A DNA stretch of 64,000 nucleotides from Ischnura elegans (GCF_921293095.1 NC_060249.1:83711907-83775906), one strand, 5' to 3'; numbered from the stretch's first letter, positions 48,406-58,085 are shown. Numbers and translations: made by a program. The notes: generated by a model from the sequence alone, not told the origin.

Positions 48406-48899
48406 CCCTAATCTCCAATATGTTTAGGGAATACGGTCGTATCTTAGTGAGTCCCTTCTACTAATAAAACCCCAGAAACTACAGACATGCCAAACCTTTT
48501 TCCGTGTCGACAATTTATGTGTTACATTTAACCCTTTCTAACCCCGAGCTGCTTATTGGAGAAATTAAATTTCAAAACTTCTCATTAAAAAAATTAAAAT
48601 TTTTACTCATTCATGATTATTGTGGCAGCTACATATTTCACCATTTAACTTTGCAGCACAAAACACTTAGTTTAGTATTTCCCGAATGAAGCTGAAAATG
48701 TATACATTTTTGATGTTACATAAGAAGCAATTTGGGTTATAATGGGTCTAACCAAATAACGTCACTGACTATGGGAAAATGATCTAACCCGCATCGAATT
48801 CTGATGTTAGTTGTTTTCATTCGTAGGAAAATTTTTCGAATTATTACGTATGTGAACCTATTTTTCTACAGCTGAAAATGTAGAGAAATGTAGATGGTG

Positions 48900-49357
48900 G
48901 AACATTATATGGAACCATGTGTTCCCTTTATATGGATTGCTCAGTTTCTTTCCCTCCAAAAGTAATCCCCATCCTCCGTCCATTCCACACATGCGCCCTC
49001 TCCCCCGTCATCTCTTTGAGCATTCTTGCTTTCCCTTTCGCGCACTGTTTACCGAGGCTTGTCCTTGGCTTCGCATTCGAAATACAGCCTCAATTCATGA
49101 CTGCCTTCGCAGAACCGTTAAAATGCCACGGATTTGAGTGTGAGGCGAATATCTCACGATCCGTAAGTCGTGCCTCCTTGAGCCAACCTCCTTATTGTTC
49201 GCTGCATTCCATTTACGATGCTCTCTTGTCTTTTGCCCTCGCGCTCTCCTTTTTACGCCCACTCCTGTCTCTACGTATATTTTCCCAAACCGTTTTCACT
49301 TTCCTTCGCGCCCGTCTGGTTTTTCTGCTTCGGCAACAGCTGGTTGCGCGTTGCAAG
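48900..49357. other. Pyrimidine-rich segment without a gene
   Basis: A 160-codon open frame (48917-49399) and overlapping frames exist because stops are rare in C/T-rich DNA. The frame runs into family R at 49358, has no motif and is rich in Ser, Leu, Phe and Pro, so I do not call a gene. Confidence 0.45.
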
Positions 49358-49683
49358 GATTTAGGCACGTATATTTTTTCCACAAAAGAGGATCCTTAAG
49401 TCTGCCTCTAAATGTGTTGTCAACCACCGCGCATTTAAGTGAGTTTACAGAAGTCGCCACTCGTGTCGCTGACGGAAAAATTGATCCGATTTCCATGGGG
49501 AAATAAGGTATGATCAGCGGTTTTAACCAAAATTTATGTACACAGTGATATGAACTATCAAATTCAGAACTTTTTAAGGCTATTACTCGTAACTACAAAC
49601 ATTACACTTCAAAATATTGGATAAAATTGGATCGCATTGCACTCATCACCGCGCTGTGGACATTTTTGAAAACAGATTGAAGT
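49358..49683 (-). repeat. Dispersed repeat family R, copy b (truncated)
   Basis: GAGGATCCTTAAG, GTCGCCACTCGTGTCGCTGAC, GGGGAAATAAGGTAT and CATTTTTGAAAAC follow in the same order as the complement of copy a. It stops at about 49683, before the CAAGGGGACTGCAT end, where another repeat begins. Confidence 0.7.
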
Positions 49684-49848
49684 CTCAATCATTTCATTTT
49701 ATATTAATAACTTTCATATCAAAACAAAGAGAATATTTTCTTCAGTAATTTTTGCATTTTGTTTTTAATCTCAAATATGAGATGACCTGTCAGACCCTCG
49801 TGCCTTCCCCCCCCCCCCCCCCCAGAAAAAAATCCTGGATCCGCCCCT
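49684..49848 (+). mobile_element. hAT-type MITE fragment ending CTGGATCCGCCCCTG
   Basis: The right end (complement CAGGGGCGGATCCAG) is preceded by a C run and AGAAAAAAATC, typical of these MITEs, and followed by family-R sequence at GGTATAAT. The left end is missing: instead the end of R copy b is joined directly. The interior matches 44234-44382. Confidence 0.55.
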
Positions 49849-50455
49849 GGGTATAATTAGGGGTGCCAACCGAAATTTACGTTCATGATGATGTTATTTA
49901 TCAAATTCATAATTCAATGCTATTCCTCGCAATTTCAAGTATTATACTTCAAAATTTAATGCTTGGAAGGAAATTTCTTAGCTTTTCTACAAAAACACAC
50001 ACTTTATTGCCGACTAGTTTCGGTTACACTGTACCATTTTCAAGACTATTGATACACATCAGAATTTGCCGGTATTAAGTGGCGGGAATGGTACTTACCT
50101 CTCCCCTTCCCTCCAATCACCCGACCACAGAGTATATATACCGGCAAATTCTGATGTGTATCACTAGTCTTGAAAATGGTACAGTGTAACCGAAACTAGT
50201 CGGCAATAAAGTGTGTGTTTTTGTAGAAAAGCTAAGAAATTTCCTTCCAAACATTAAATATGGAATTCTATAAAGTAAAGGCCTCAACAATTCAGTGCAT
50301 ACTTCAAAATATTGGAAAAATGTGGATCACATTGCACTCGTCACCGCTCGGCGGGCATTTTCGAGAGCCGATTAAAATGCGACCGAAGTGGCAACTGTAA
50401 TCAGCCTTCAATGGGATGGAATTGGATCTACTCTATGCAGTCCCCTTGGCTTTAG
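49849..50455 (-). repeat. Dispersed repeat family R, copy c, split by a foldback element
   Basis: R sequence (GGTATAATTAGGGGTGCCAA...) runs to about 49955, is interrupted by the foldback element 49956-50257, and resumes to the CTATGCAGTCCCCTTGG end. It lacks its first quarter. It lies head to head with copy d. Confidence 0.7.
49956..50257. repeat. Foldback (long-hairpin) element 4, TTAA-flanked
   Basis: The arms are about 119 bases each (49956-50074 and 50139-50257), almost perfectly complementary, with a loop of about 64 bases. Each arm ends in TTAA (49956-49959, 50254-50257), so a piggyBac-type TTAA target is possible. The right arm carries CTTGAAAA (50169-50176), T, a GGT/ACC stem, then GAAACTAGTC (50192-50201). 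It inserted into R copy c. Confidence 0.85.
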
Positions 50456-50489
50456 GATCAAATCCGTGCATGTAGGACCTTTCCAAGGG

Positions 50490-51240
50490 GACTATTAAAC
50501 GAGGAGGCCCATTTCCATCCCATTGAAGACTGATTTCTGTGCTTGTGCCGCATTTTAATCGGTTTTCAAAAATGTCCGTGGAGCGGTGGTGAGTGCAGTG
50601 CTATCCACTTTTTTCAAATATTTTGAAGTATAATACTTGAAATTGCGAGGAATAGCATTGAAAAGTAATGAATTTGATAGATCACATCATCATGTACACT
50701 GGCGTAACTATGGGGGGGGGGGGGAATGAGGGGATAGACCCCCCCCCCCCCCCCAGAAGCATCAAAGAAATAAAAAGTTTTTTAAAATATTGCCTAATTT
50801 TGAAATATAATAACTGAATCTGCTAAAACTTAAAATTTTAGTGCCAAAATGATGTAAAATGTGTATTCAGGCATGTCATTTTTCAAAAATTTTCCCGCCA
50901 CAGGTCATCCCATCCCGCCCCCAGGCCTTGTCATCCCCTCAAAGCATATTCCTAGTTACAGTACTGATCATGTATATTAATTTCGGTAAACACCCCTAAT
51001 TATACCTTACTCCCCCGTGATAGTCGGATCAATTTGTCCCTCAGCGACGCGTGTGGCGAGCATTGAAAACCCATTTTAAATCGCGGTGGGTCAAAACGCA
51101 TTCAGAGGCCGACTTGAGGATCCTGTTTTGTAATATTCGTGCTCTAAGTATGTATATTTTCCCAAATCGTTTCCCTCTCCGTCGCGCCCGTCTGCCAACA
51201 GCCGGTGAGTCGTTGCAAGGATTTAATCCGTATGTGTAGG
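50490..51240 (+). repeat. Dispersed repeat family R, copy d, split by a MITE
   Basis: CGAGGAGGCCCATTTCCATC begins the recognisable core; GGTTTTCAAAAATGTCC and the CAGCGACGCGTGTGGCGAG block follow. The copy continues past GAGGATCC into TGTAATATTCGTGCTCTAAG and TTGCAAGGATTTAATCCG. It is interrupted by the MITE at 50697-50966. Confidence 0.7.
50697..50966 (-). mobile_element. hAT-type MITE (CAGTGGCGTAACTA family), copy 4, nested in R
   Basis: Left end CACTGGCGTAACTATGG; right end TAGTTACAGTACTG. A perfect 8-bp target duplication ATCATGTA lies at 50689-50696 and 50967-50974; the same ATCATG-A word occurs uninterrupted in R copy a (CATCATGCACATAAATTTC at 5584), which proves the insertion. The interior matches the complement of the 18456 and 37543 copies. 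Confidence 0.95.
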
Positions 51241-52310
51241 ACCTTTCCTTGGAATTCAGATTACGAATCCCAAGTGAAATCGAATCGAGTCCAAGGCATT
51301 CTTTCTTGTGCAAACTCCTCCTCCGTCACGCCTGGGTGGATCTGATCGTAAACATAAGGTTTTAATGACTGAGGGAAAGGTTTAAAATGTTCCCATGGAA
51401 TAATTGTGGCTGTCATCAAGATTGCTTCGGTGATTTGTTTGGTATTTCGAGTTTCTATTCAAAAAGCTGACTCTTATGTACGATTCTAAATTGTAGTATT
51501 TCCTTTTTTTAACTTTGAAATAACTCACTCACTCATGAATACATACGACTCGAAGGGTCATTTGAATAGCTGACGATAGAGTAAATATCAATGAAAAAAG
51601 CCAACAGCGTAGAGTGTGGATTAATGGTTGAGCTTATATTGAAGAGCACCTCAGGCCCTCAGCCATATTAGCATGCAGCTGTTCTTGTTAGCCCTAACGA
51701 TAAAAGCTCACTACTCTCAAACCCTGGCGATTGTCCCACGCTTAGCAGATTATGGTTTTAAGCTTTTAAAAGCGCCCACGCATATTTCGAATTCACTTTC
51801 ATTGCCACCCAGAATTCGTCTTTGGAATGGAATGAAACTTATGGCGATGTCCTTCAAACCTTAAAACAGTCGGTTCTGTCTCTCGTCTCGAATGTTTCCC
51901 TGCCGAATCCTTTCATGGAATCCTCCCGTTGAGAGTTGGCAGTGTGCATATGAATGAATCTCCTTGCGGATTTTGATGGCGCTATAATTGGCACCGCTTG
52001 TTATCCCAGCGGGATGAGTGAATTGGTTGGCGTTCGCGAAGAGATTCGACTCAAGTGTTCACGTCTGGCTCGGAGACGCGGGCGATTAATTTCTCGTGCC
52101 ATAGGTGTCTGGCGGACGAGAGGGCGGGTTGCCATGGGTGATGTGTTTATCGGGGGTGGAAGGGTGAAGGTTACAAGTGGCGAGAAATACCGAAGGGGTG
52201 AGGGAAAATGGCAGACTGAGTAAGAGACATCCAATGGTGTGGTTGGGAGGTAAGAGTCGTTGCTTGCTGAAGGGATGGATTTGGTAAGAGATGATTCTGT
52301 CGCATATGTG
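51241..52310. other. Non-coding stretch
   Basis: A GC-richer piece at 51950-52220 gives an 89-codon frame rich in Arg and Gly with no motif and competing minus-strand frames. Nothing supported. Confidence 0.35.
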
Positions 52311-53215
52311 GTGCGACAGGTCCGAACGATTACTTGGAAGAATGTAGAAGTGATTATATATACCCAAGGCTGAGAAAAATACAGGTCGAGGAGAATTTGA
52401 ATTAAAAAATACGGCTACAAATTTATTTGAAATGCTAAATACAAAATACCTTTGACTTGGGCGTTTGAAAACCTAACTACAAAATAGTATTTTAGGTACC
52501 TTTTTAAATACAAAATACATTTTTATGGAAAGTGTGAGATCTTAAAAAAATATAGGCTGCCTTGACACGATATGGATTGTTGCGAACGAAGAAAACGATT
52601 CTAACGAAAACGAAGTCATCTCTGAAGCATAATGTTAGGGAAGGGTTATCCGAGGTACTTCTAAAGTATTTCACAAATGTATTTTTTATTTTAGAATTGA
52701 AAAATACCAAAAATCTGTATTTGAAATACAAAATACAAGATAAATTCAGGTCGTGTATTTGAAATACCAAGTACTAATTTCAATTGCGTATTTGAAATGT
52801 TGCCCATTCCTTTATACAGCCTAGTAGATAAGTAATGGGAATATAGTGAAATGGAGGATATTTTTAAAATGTTATTATCTACCAAGGATTTAATAATATT
52901 TGCATGATAGAGAAGATAAAATTTTCAACCGTATCATGTTCAATCTTTTTTGTATTTATAAGGAAAGAAACGAGTAAAATTTCTTTGTGTAGGTTGTGCG
53001 ACAGGTCCGCGCAACTACTTGGAAGAATGTAGAAGTGTTTATATACTCCTGCGTAGATAACTAATTGGCTAAGTGAGATAAGGGAAATTAAAAATGCCTT
53101 ATCCCTTAAGGGTTTAATTATTATTGTTGAACTAGGAGAAGAAAAATGTCCACTGTAGCATGCTTTATCATTGTATCAAGGAAAGAAACAAGTGAAATAT
53201 CTTTAGTGCCCAACA
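52311..53215 (+). repeat. Tandem duplication of a roughly 220-bp unit, one copy split
   Basis: GTGCGACAGGTCCG...ACTTGGAAGAATGTAGAAGTG occurs at 52311 and 52996, and GTAGATAA...AAGGAAAGAAAC-AGT-AAAT occurs at both 52825-52985 and 53045-53200. The first unit is interrupted by an AT-rich block at 52366-52815. Confidence 0.55.
52366..52815. mobile_element. Probable hAT-type element rich in TATTTGAAATAC words
   Basis: Subterminal copies of AAATACAAAATAC on the left and GTATTTGAAATAC on the right, with CCCATTCCTT at the right and AAGGCTGAGAAAAATAC at the left as weak inverted ends. Such elements commonly begin AAGG-TGGGCAAAATAC. It splits the first unit of a tandem duplication, which is good evidence for insertion; the target duplication is too degraded to define. 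Confidence 0.5.
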
Positions 53216-53246
53216 AAGCGAAATCATGACTGAGATTTTTCAGTGG

Positions 53247-53413
53247 TCCCATCCGACGGGCGGAGTGCAGCACCTGAAGTGCCCTCCGCAAGGCACTCAA
53301 GCAAGGATCGGGCAGCCTCTGAAAATCGAGCACTCATTCCAATAGGAGGTTAAGCCGTGGTCCCCTTGGCGCCTTTCGTTAGTAGGCTAATGTCGACGCC
53401 TGGTTTCTCTCCT
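53247..53413. repeat. SINE (family A) relic with an internal inversion
   Basis: 53247-53331 matches the minus strand of the middle of the full SINE at 60737 (TCCCATCCGACGG-CGGAGTG; ATCGGGCAG-CTCTGAAAAT). 53347-53413 matches the plus strand of the part that should follow (GTTAAGCCGTGGTCCCCTTG, GCGCCTTTCGTT). So one internal segment has been flipped relative to the rest. Confidence 0.75.
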
Positions 53414-53424
53414 GTTGAGCGACT

Positions 53425-53690
53425 ATGGGCGCACATATTGAAACACCGATTTGACCGATTTTCGAGGAATAACGAGATCGCGCGCGTTTCTGAAAAATTG
53501 ATCATTTTTGAGCTACTTTATCTCAGCAAAGGATAAAATTTATCTGAAATGGCATATAAATCCATAATCGGCTATCATTTATGAGTATTTACACTAAGTT
53601 TTTAGTATCTATCTCAATAAAAGCCATTTCGAACTTTTATCCGGCTTTTTCCGATTTCGGACCACTTGCACTGTGCGACGTTTCGAATAA
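53425..53690 (-). repeat. Dispersed repeat family R2, copy 2
   Basis: The complement contains GGTCCGAAATCGGAAAAAGC (53650s) and CTTAGTGTAAATACTCATAA (around 53580-53600), as in the copy at 45060-45310. It abuts the Penelope-like fragment. Confidence 0.65.
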
Positions 53691-53830
53691 CGACTTGCTC
53701 TTCATCCTCGGGGGATCTTCCGAATAACTTATGAATCTCGAGAGCAAGTCGTTCATCGAAACGTCGTGAGACATGCAACCATTTACCCGGTGAAAAGCCC
53801 GAGAATCTTTTCTGCACTTGTTACGCCGGG
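53669..53830. repeat. Penelope-like fragment with inverted GACGTTTCGA/TCGAAACGTC hairpin
   Basis: GCGACGTTTCGAATAACGAC (53686-53705) is complemented by AGAGCAAGTCGTT and CATCGAAACGTCG (about 53741-53765). On the minus strand CCGAGGA (53721-53715), a TGAA...TTC stem and GAAACGTC (53694-53687) give a hammerhead-like layout with one core change (U4 to C). Downstream words ACCCGGTG and CCCGAGAATCTTTT resemble those after the 9515 motif. Confidence 0.5.
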
Positions 53831-54667
53831 AAAATCTAAGAACTTAGCATAAGTAATTCTCTTTTCAATTAAACAATGTTCAAAACCGCACCATTCTTTT
53901 ATTAAAGCCCTGTATTGTGGTGAATTCAATTGGGGGCATTTTTTGTCGCTATTTAATTTTCTTCCTCACCCTTCCACTCGCGTCAGCAGTCGCGACTTGG
54001 TGCCATGAACCCGGCCGGCCTTCCCTCTATCTGTCCTCTCGCCATATAGTTCTCGCATCGCCCACGCGGCGCTTGCGTCATCGGACGTAAAAAAAAGAAT
54101 TCTTTCCCTCTCCGTCGCGTGCTCACACGTCTCCCTCCCTCCTCCATCCACCCTTCGCTCCATGTCGCATTTTTTCTTCTCCGCCCACGAGTCCATGCAA
54201 ACCGTGAAACAGGCCACTTTTTTTTAATCCTCCTATAATTTCTTCAGAGCCGCGGATCTTATTCCTTTCACGCACTGAAAGAAAGCAGTTTGGCCTCCCG
54301 CGACGACAGCCCATTCCTTGACCAAAACGAAAAAGGAGATTACTGATAGGCTTGATGAGAGAAATGTGATACCACTGGCCACTCCAGAGAGTTCTCAGTT
54401 TTAAGATTTTGACCAATCATCACACTTTAATTCGTCCAATGTTTTCGGTAAACTTGCTGCATGAAACGCGGTGAAAGTTAACGGCCTTGCTCAGCAGACT
54501 GTCCTGTAATAGTCGTTTATTTTTTGAACTGGTTGGCGCAAGTGGATGGGTAGTACCAGCGGTGTAATTTTTCACAAATTCGTCTTCTGTTATGAAATTT
54601 TTCATAAGCCTAATAAAAATTTGAATGCTCCCACTATCCGCCGCTGTGGGTGATGGAGGCACAGTGT
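53831..54667. other. Non-coding stretch, pyrimidine-rich part at 53950-54210
   Basis: Overlapping minus-strand frames (83-97 codons) are compositional. No gene or complete element recognised. Confidence 0.4.
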
Positions 54668-54927
54668 CATAGGCGCCGACTCCATGGGGCTTGAGGGGGC
54701 CCGAGGCCCCTCAAAAATCCGATATGGGTGTGAGGAAAAGATGTGCCAGGCTTGTCAATTTTCCCCGGATAGTCCAGATATCGAGATTCGAGTTATAAGG
54801 GTTCTAATGTTGATCATATGACTCTTCTAAAATGCTTAAAAAACTTAAAACTCACTGCTTAGAAAACTTCCCGGGGCAATTCCCCGGTTTGAGCCCCCCC
54901 AATATTTTTTGCAAGTCGGCGTCCCTG
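54668..54927. mobile_element. hAT-type MITE (CAGTGGCGCCGACT family), copy 2
   Basis: Left end CATAGGCGCCGACTCCATGG; right end CAAGTCGGCGTCCCTG. A perfect 8-bp target duplication CACAGTGT lies at 54660-54667 and 54928-54935. It shares GGGGCTTGAGGGGGCCC and GAGCCCCCCCAATATTTTTT with copy 1 at 9647-9999 but is about 90 bp shorter in the middle. Confidence 0.9.
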
Positions 54928-54935
54928 CACAGTGT

Positions 54936-55888
54936 AAGGACCTAAGTATGTTCTCTCTTCCCAGCGGCGAATTAAAGTTTCCATGGCTACTAAGGATTCC
55001 ATTTATTAAGTTGGCATTTCTTCTTTCCATACACTCGCTTTCCCCTCCGTCCCTTTCTCGTACTTCTTCCTTTCATTTTACCTCCCCTTTTCTGCGCATT
55101 TAAATGACGTAAGACTTCACAAGGAATGTGCAATCTTTTTCTGACATCTTGCCTGCGGGCTGGAAGGCCTAAGTATTTTCGTGGTGACGGAGGAGCATCG
55201 GTATTCTGTTCCACACAGAAGTCTTCGGGATTATATCATTGTTGATACCGGAAGTAAAATTCATACCATCTTCCACGATCGTAACTGCCGTAATGATATG
55301 AATCATCATCGATGTGTTTTAATTTTTACCACCTTTCATCTTTATCTTCACGCTATTTTCAGGATAATGAGGATTTAATATTGAGAATTACTTACGCTCA
55401 ATATATTTTGCATGGGATTTCATGAAATTTCTCATTGTTTGCATCTCCTCGTTTGGGATAGGTTATATCAGATTTGTAGGATAGCGTATATCAGGTTTGT
55501 AGAGAAAGGGAAGCATATCGGAATTCTTCAGAGAAGAAACCATTTGTTTCAAGCTGGACTCAAACAAGATTCCCCCGTATTCTCGTCCTGTGATTCAACG
55601 AGTTGTATGTACCACGCGGTTGTTTAGGCTATGGAAAACTTGGCGCAACAGATATGGGTCACCTGATTTCTTAATCGGTCAAGGCAAATGATATTCCATT
55701 TATGTCATTTGTATACTCAATTTACACTAGCGGGTCACATGAGAAATTTACTGCTCATCTTTTCTTGACCTTTACCGTCCCATATCTGGAGTCTATATAC
55801 TCTAAAACCAACTGCCGACCATTGACTGACTGATTTATACATAAGTTTGTGGTGAACGAAAAGAGATTCGACAAAAAGTCATAGAATT
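54936..55888. other. Non-coding stretch
   Basis: No gene recognised. A small direct repeat TATATCAG-TTTGTAG occurs at 55466 and 55488. Confidence 0.4.
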
Positions 55889-55913
55889 TGAGTTCAAGTC
55901 CCTGTTCAGGCGA
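55889..55913 (+). repeat. tRNA-Lys 3'-half relic
   Basis: GAGTTCAAGTCCCTGTTCAGGCG matches the T-arm and acceptor 3' strand of the tRNA-Lys genes at 56211 and 61257 with two changes in 23 bases, and is followed by AATTTTT like their terminators. The 5' two-thirds of the tRNA is absent. Confidence 0.75.
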
Positions 55914-56201
55914 ATTTTTCGAACTGTCATTTTTCGAATCTAGACTAAATGATGCGTCGAGAAACTAATTTCCAGACCGAGCGGTTTACTTTTTATTTTG
56001 GCCAAATCGAGAATTTCCAGCATTACTTAAATTACTATCCCAACAACGGATGGTGTTGCGTCATAGTTTTCAAGAACTCTTAGGAAGAACTGGCTGTGAC
56101 CAGAGAAGTACTCAGGTTTTTTTTCCGGAGGGGTCCGCAGGGGACAAGGCATTCGAAAGAGAAAGCGAATAATGAGAATAGTGGGCGTTGCTGAGACCCA
56201 C

Positions 56202-56208
56202 AAAAAAA
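56202..56208 (-). terminator. Pol III T-run terminator of tRNA-Lys
   Basis: Seven A residues on the plus strand, so seven T on the transcribed minus strand, begin three bases after the tRNA 3' end at 56211. Confidence 0.9.
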
Positions 56209-56210
56209 TT

Positions 56211-56283
56211 CGCCCGAACAGGGACTTGAACCCTGGACCCTCAGATTAAAAGTCTGATGCTCTACCGACTGAGCTATCCGGGC
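56211..56283 (-). tRNA. tRNA-Lys (anticodon UUU)
   Basis: This 73-base gene has a 7-bp acceptor stem (one G-U pair), GATAGCTCAGTCGGTAGAGC D arm with A box, anticodon loop CTTTTAA with TTT at 56250-56248, and GGTTCAAGTCC B box, with discriminator G. It reads AAA and AAG codons during translation. No intron and no encoded CCA, as usual in eukaryotes. A run of seven T (minus strand, 56208-56202) just after it is a Pol III terminator. It is identical in sequence to the copy at 61257-61329. Confidence 0.97.
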
Positions 56284-56777
56284 TCTGGAGGGAGTGCAGT
56301 TCCCAATGTTTAATACGTTAATCTGGGATGCCGGAAATTAGTCATGTTTTTGCCTGCTTGGGTTGAGGGAAATCCCCGGATGTCTGCATCGCATCGAATA
56401 GCATTAGAAAGGGTAGAGTCCCCCAGCGAGCGAAAGCGATTATATTTGGAATATTTAGGATGAAGTTTATAAAATTTTAGAGAAAAGTAAGCACTTTGGA
56501 ATTCTCCTGGGAAGAAATAATTTTCCTCAAGCGAGACAAATAAGGTTGCCCCATGGAGGCTTCCGCGGAGTGGTGCGGTAAGAGCAGCTTGGCTTCCGGG
56601 TGGTACTCCGCGTCGGCTCATCTGCGTACGACAATTTCGCCGGCGTTCACTTCGAACTTGAAGACGCCTGCTGTAGCCCCGGCGAAAATGTCAAACGCAG
56701 ATGAATTGATGCGGAGGACAACCCTGAAGCAAAGCTGCGACTAAGATTCCCCCGTAATAACGTGCCCCTTATGAGTC

Positions 56778-56996
56778 TCAAGGCCGTTTTACACGGCGCA
56801 CGTACTTGTACAATCTGACGTGTATACGAAGGCGCAGTCAAAATTGCGTCGTGTAAAGCGGAGAATTGCTAAAACACATGCGAGAATGCGTGGGGACGTG
56901 AGATGGCAAAATAGCCCGTTCTAATTTCGTTCATGCATTCGCGTAATTTCACGCCATTTTGGAGAGTAATGCAGTTCTGACCTGCGAAATTCCGAA
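56778..56996 (+). mobile_element. MITE with GGCCGTTTTACACGG end, copy 1 (right end lost)
   Basis: Starts AAGGCCGTTTTACACGGCGC; CAATCTGACGTGT-TACGAAGG, GTCGTGTAAAGCG and TTCGTTCATGCATTCGCG match copy 2 in the same order. The expected right end CCGTGTAAAACGGCC is missing here. Confidence 0.65.
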
Positions 56997-57068
56997 ATCT
57001 CCTCTTCTTCGCGTTATCATTATTCCTTTTAGGAAACCAAATGTTGTTCATAAAGTAACCATTTAGTC

Positions 57069-57466
57069 ACGAATATTACATAAGAGGATCCTCAGGTTGG
57101 TCTCTAAATGTGTTCTCACCCACCGTGCATTTAAATGAGTTTACAAAAGTCGTCCCTCGCGTCGCTGATGGACATATTGATCCGAGTTTCACGGGGAAAT
57201 AAGGTATAATTTGGGGTATCAGCCGAAATTTACAGTAATGATAATGTGATTTTATCAAATTCACTACTTTTCAATGCTATTCCTCGCAATTCTACATGCA
57301 TTTTACCGCAAAGTATTGGGAAAAAGTGGATCACATTTCCATACCCATCACCGTGGATATTTTTGAAAACCGATCAAAATGCGACCGAAGTGGCAACAGA
57401 AATCAACCTTCAAGGGGATGGAATTGGGCCTCCTCTATGCAGTCCCCTTGCGTATAGTCTTCGCTG
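57069..57466 (-). repeat. Dispersed repeat family R, copy e
   Basis: From CACGAATATTACATAAGAGG through GTCGCTGATGG, GGGGAAATAAGGTATAAT and TTTTTGAAAACCGATCAAAA to CTATGCAGTCCCCTTGCG. It is the most complete uninterrupted copy besides copy a. Confidence 0.7.
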
Positions 57467-57969
57467 GATCTAGCACGCCGCTTATTGCATCGATACATTT
57501 TACGTCGATAATTACTCTTCGATGACATTTTTTTGACATGGGACCGTAGATAACGTTTTGAGTGCCACGTCTTTCATGCTCTCATGGTAGGCTTGTCAGC
57601 TTCGGAAAGCGTCCTGTAGGAATGAGATACCGGATTAGGTCAACAGCGTGGAGCACTTTGAGTGTCCGTTCCAGGAATGCATTTATCTCGAAAGGGAAAT
57701 AAATTGCTCCTGCTGGTAGGCCTCACGTTGGGTGTGCGATAAAATAGCAGTTCCTGAAGATGGCAAAAAAAAATTGAGATGAAAGGTACCCCGTTTTGTT
57801 CCTCATATGGTTATGCTAGGCGATTATTCTTCAAATAAAATATTTTATGTTAACGATTTTCTTGTTCATACTTTGTTTTCATTTCTGACGAAATTTTATT
57901 CACTTTTTTTATTTATTCCCATCAAACCGAATACAGCCACGCAGCACGTATTGGCAATTTTGCATTGGG
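57467..57969. other. Non-coding stretch
   Basis: No open frame with a motif and no repeats recognised. Confidence 0.4.
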
Positions 57970-58085
57970 GTGTTCAACAAATTTAACTAGCACACGTGCA
58001 CGAACAACCATACTCAGGATAGGGACAACCTAGCCAGGCTGGATCCGAACCCGCGACCCCTTGTTTTGCAAACGAGAGCTTTAAT
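57970..58085 (-). repeat. tRNA-derived SINE (family B), copy 2
   Basis: The complement has AAAGCTCTCGTTTGCAAAAC, GGGGTCGCGGGTTCGGATCC (B-box region) and the tail words TATGGTTGTTCGTGCAC and GTTAAATTTGTTGAACA, matching copy 1 at 37400-37530. The A-box end is eroded. Confidence 0.65.

Larger units (their letters stand above)
56108..56343 (-). repeat. Segmental duplication carrying tRNA-Lys, copy 1
   Basis: The complement of this segment (GACTAATTTCCGGCATCC..., CTCCAGAGCCCGG..., TTTTTTTGTGGGTC-CAG, and a distal CGCTTTC...GGAAAAAA block) matches 61197-61432 in order. It includes the tRNA gene at 56211-56283 and flanks on both sides, in inverted orientation about 5 kb apart. Confidence 0.75.

Noticed and set aside
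48917-49399. 160-codon open frame
   Set aside because: Lies in C/T-rich DNA where stops are rare and runs into repeat family R; residues are biased to Ser, Leu, Phe and Pro with no motif.
51954-52223. 89-codon Arg/Gly-rich frame
   Set aside because: Competing minus-strand frames of the same length and no known pattern.
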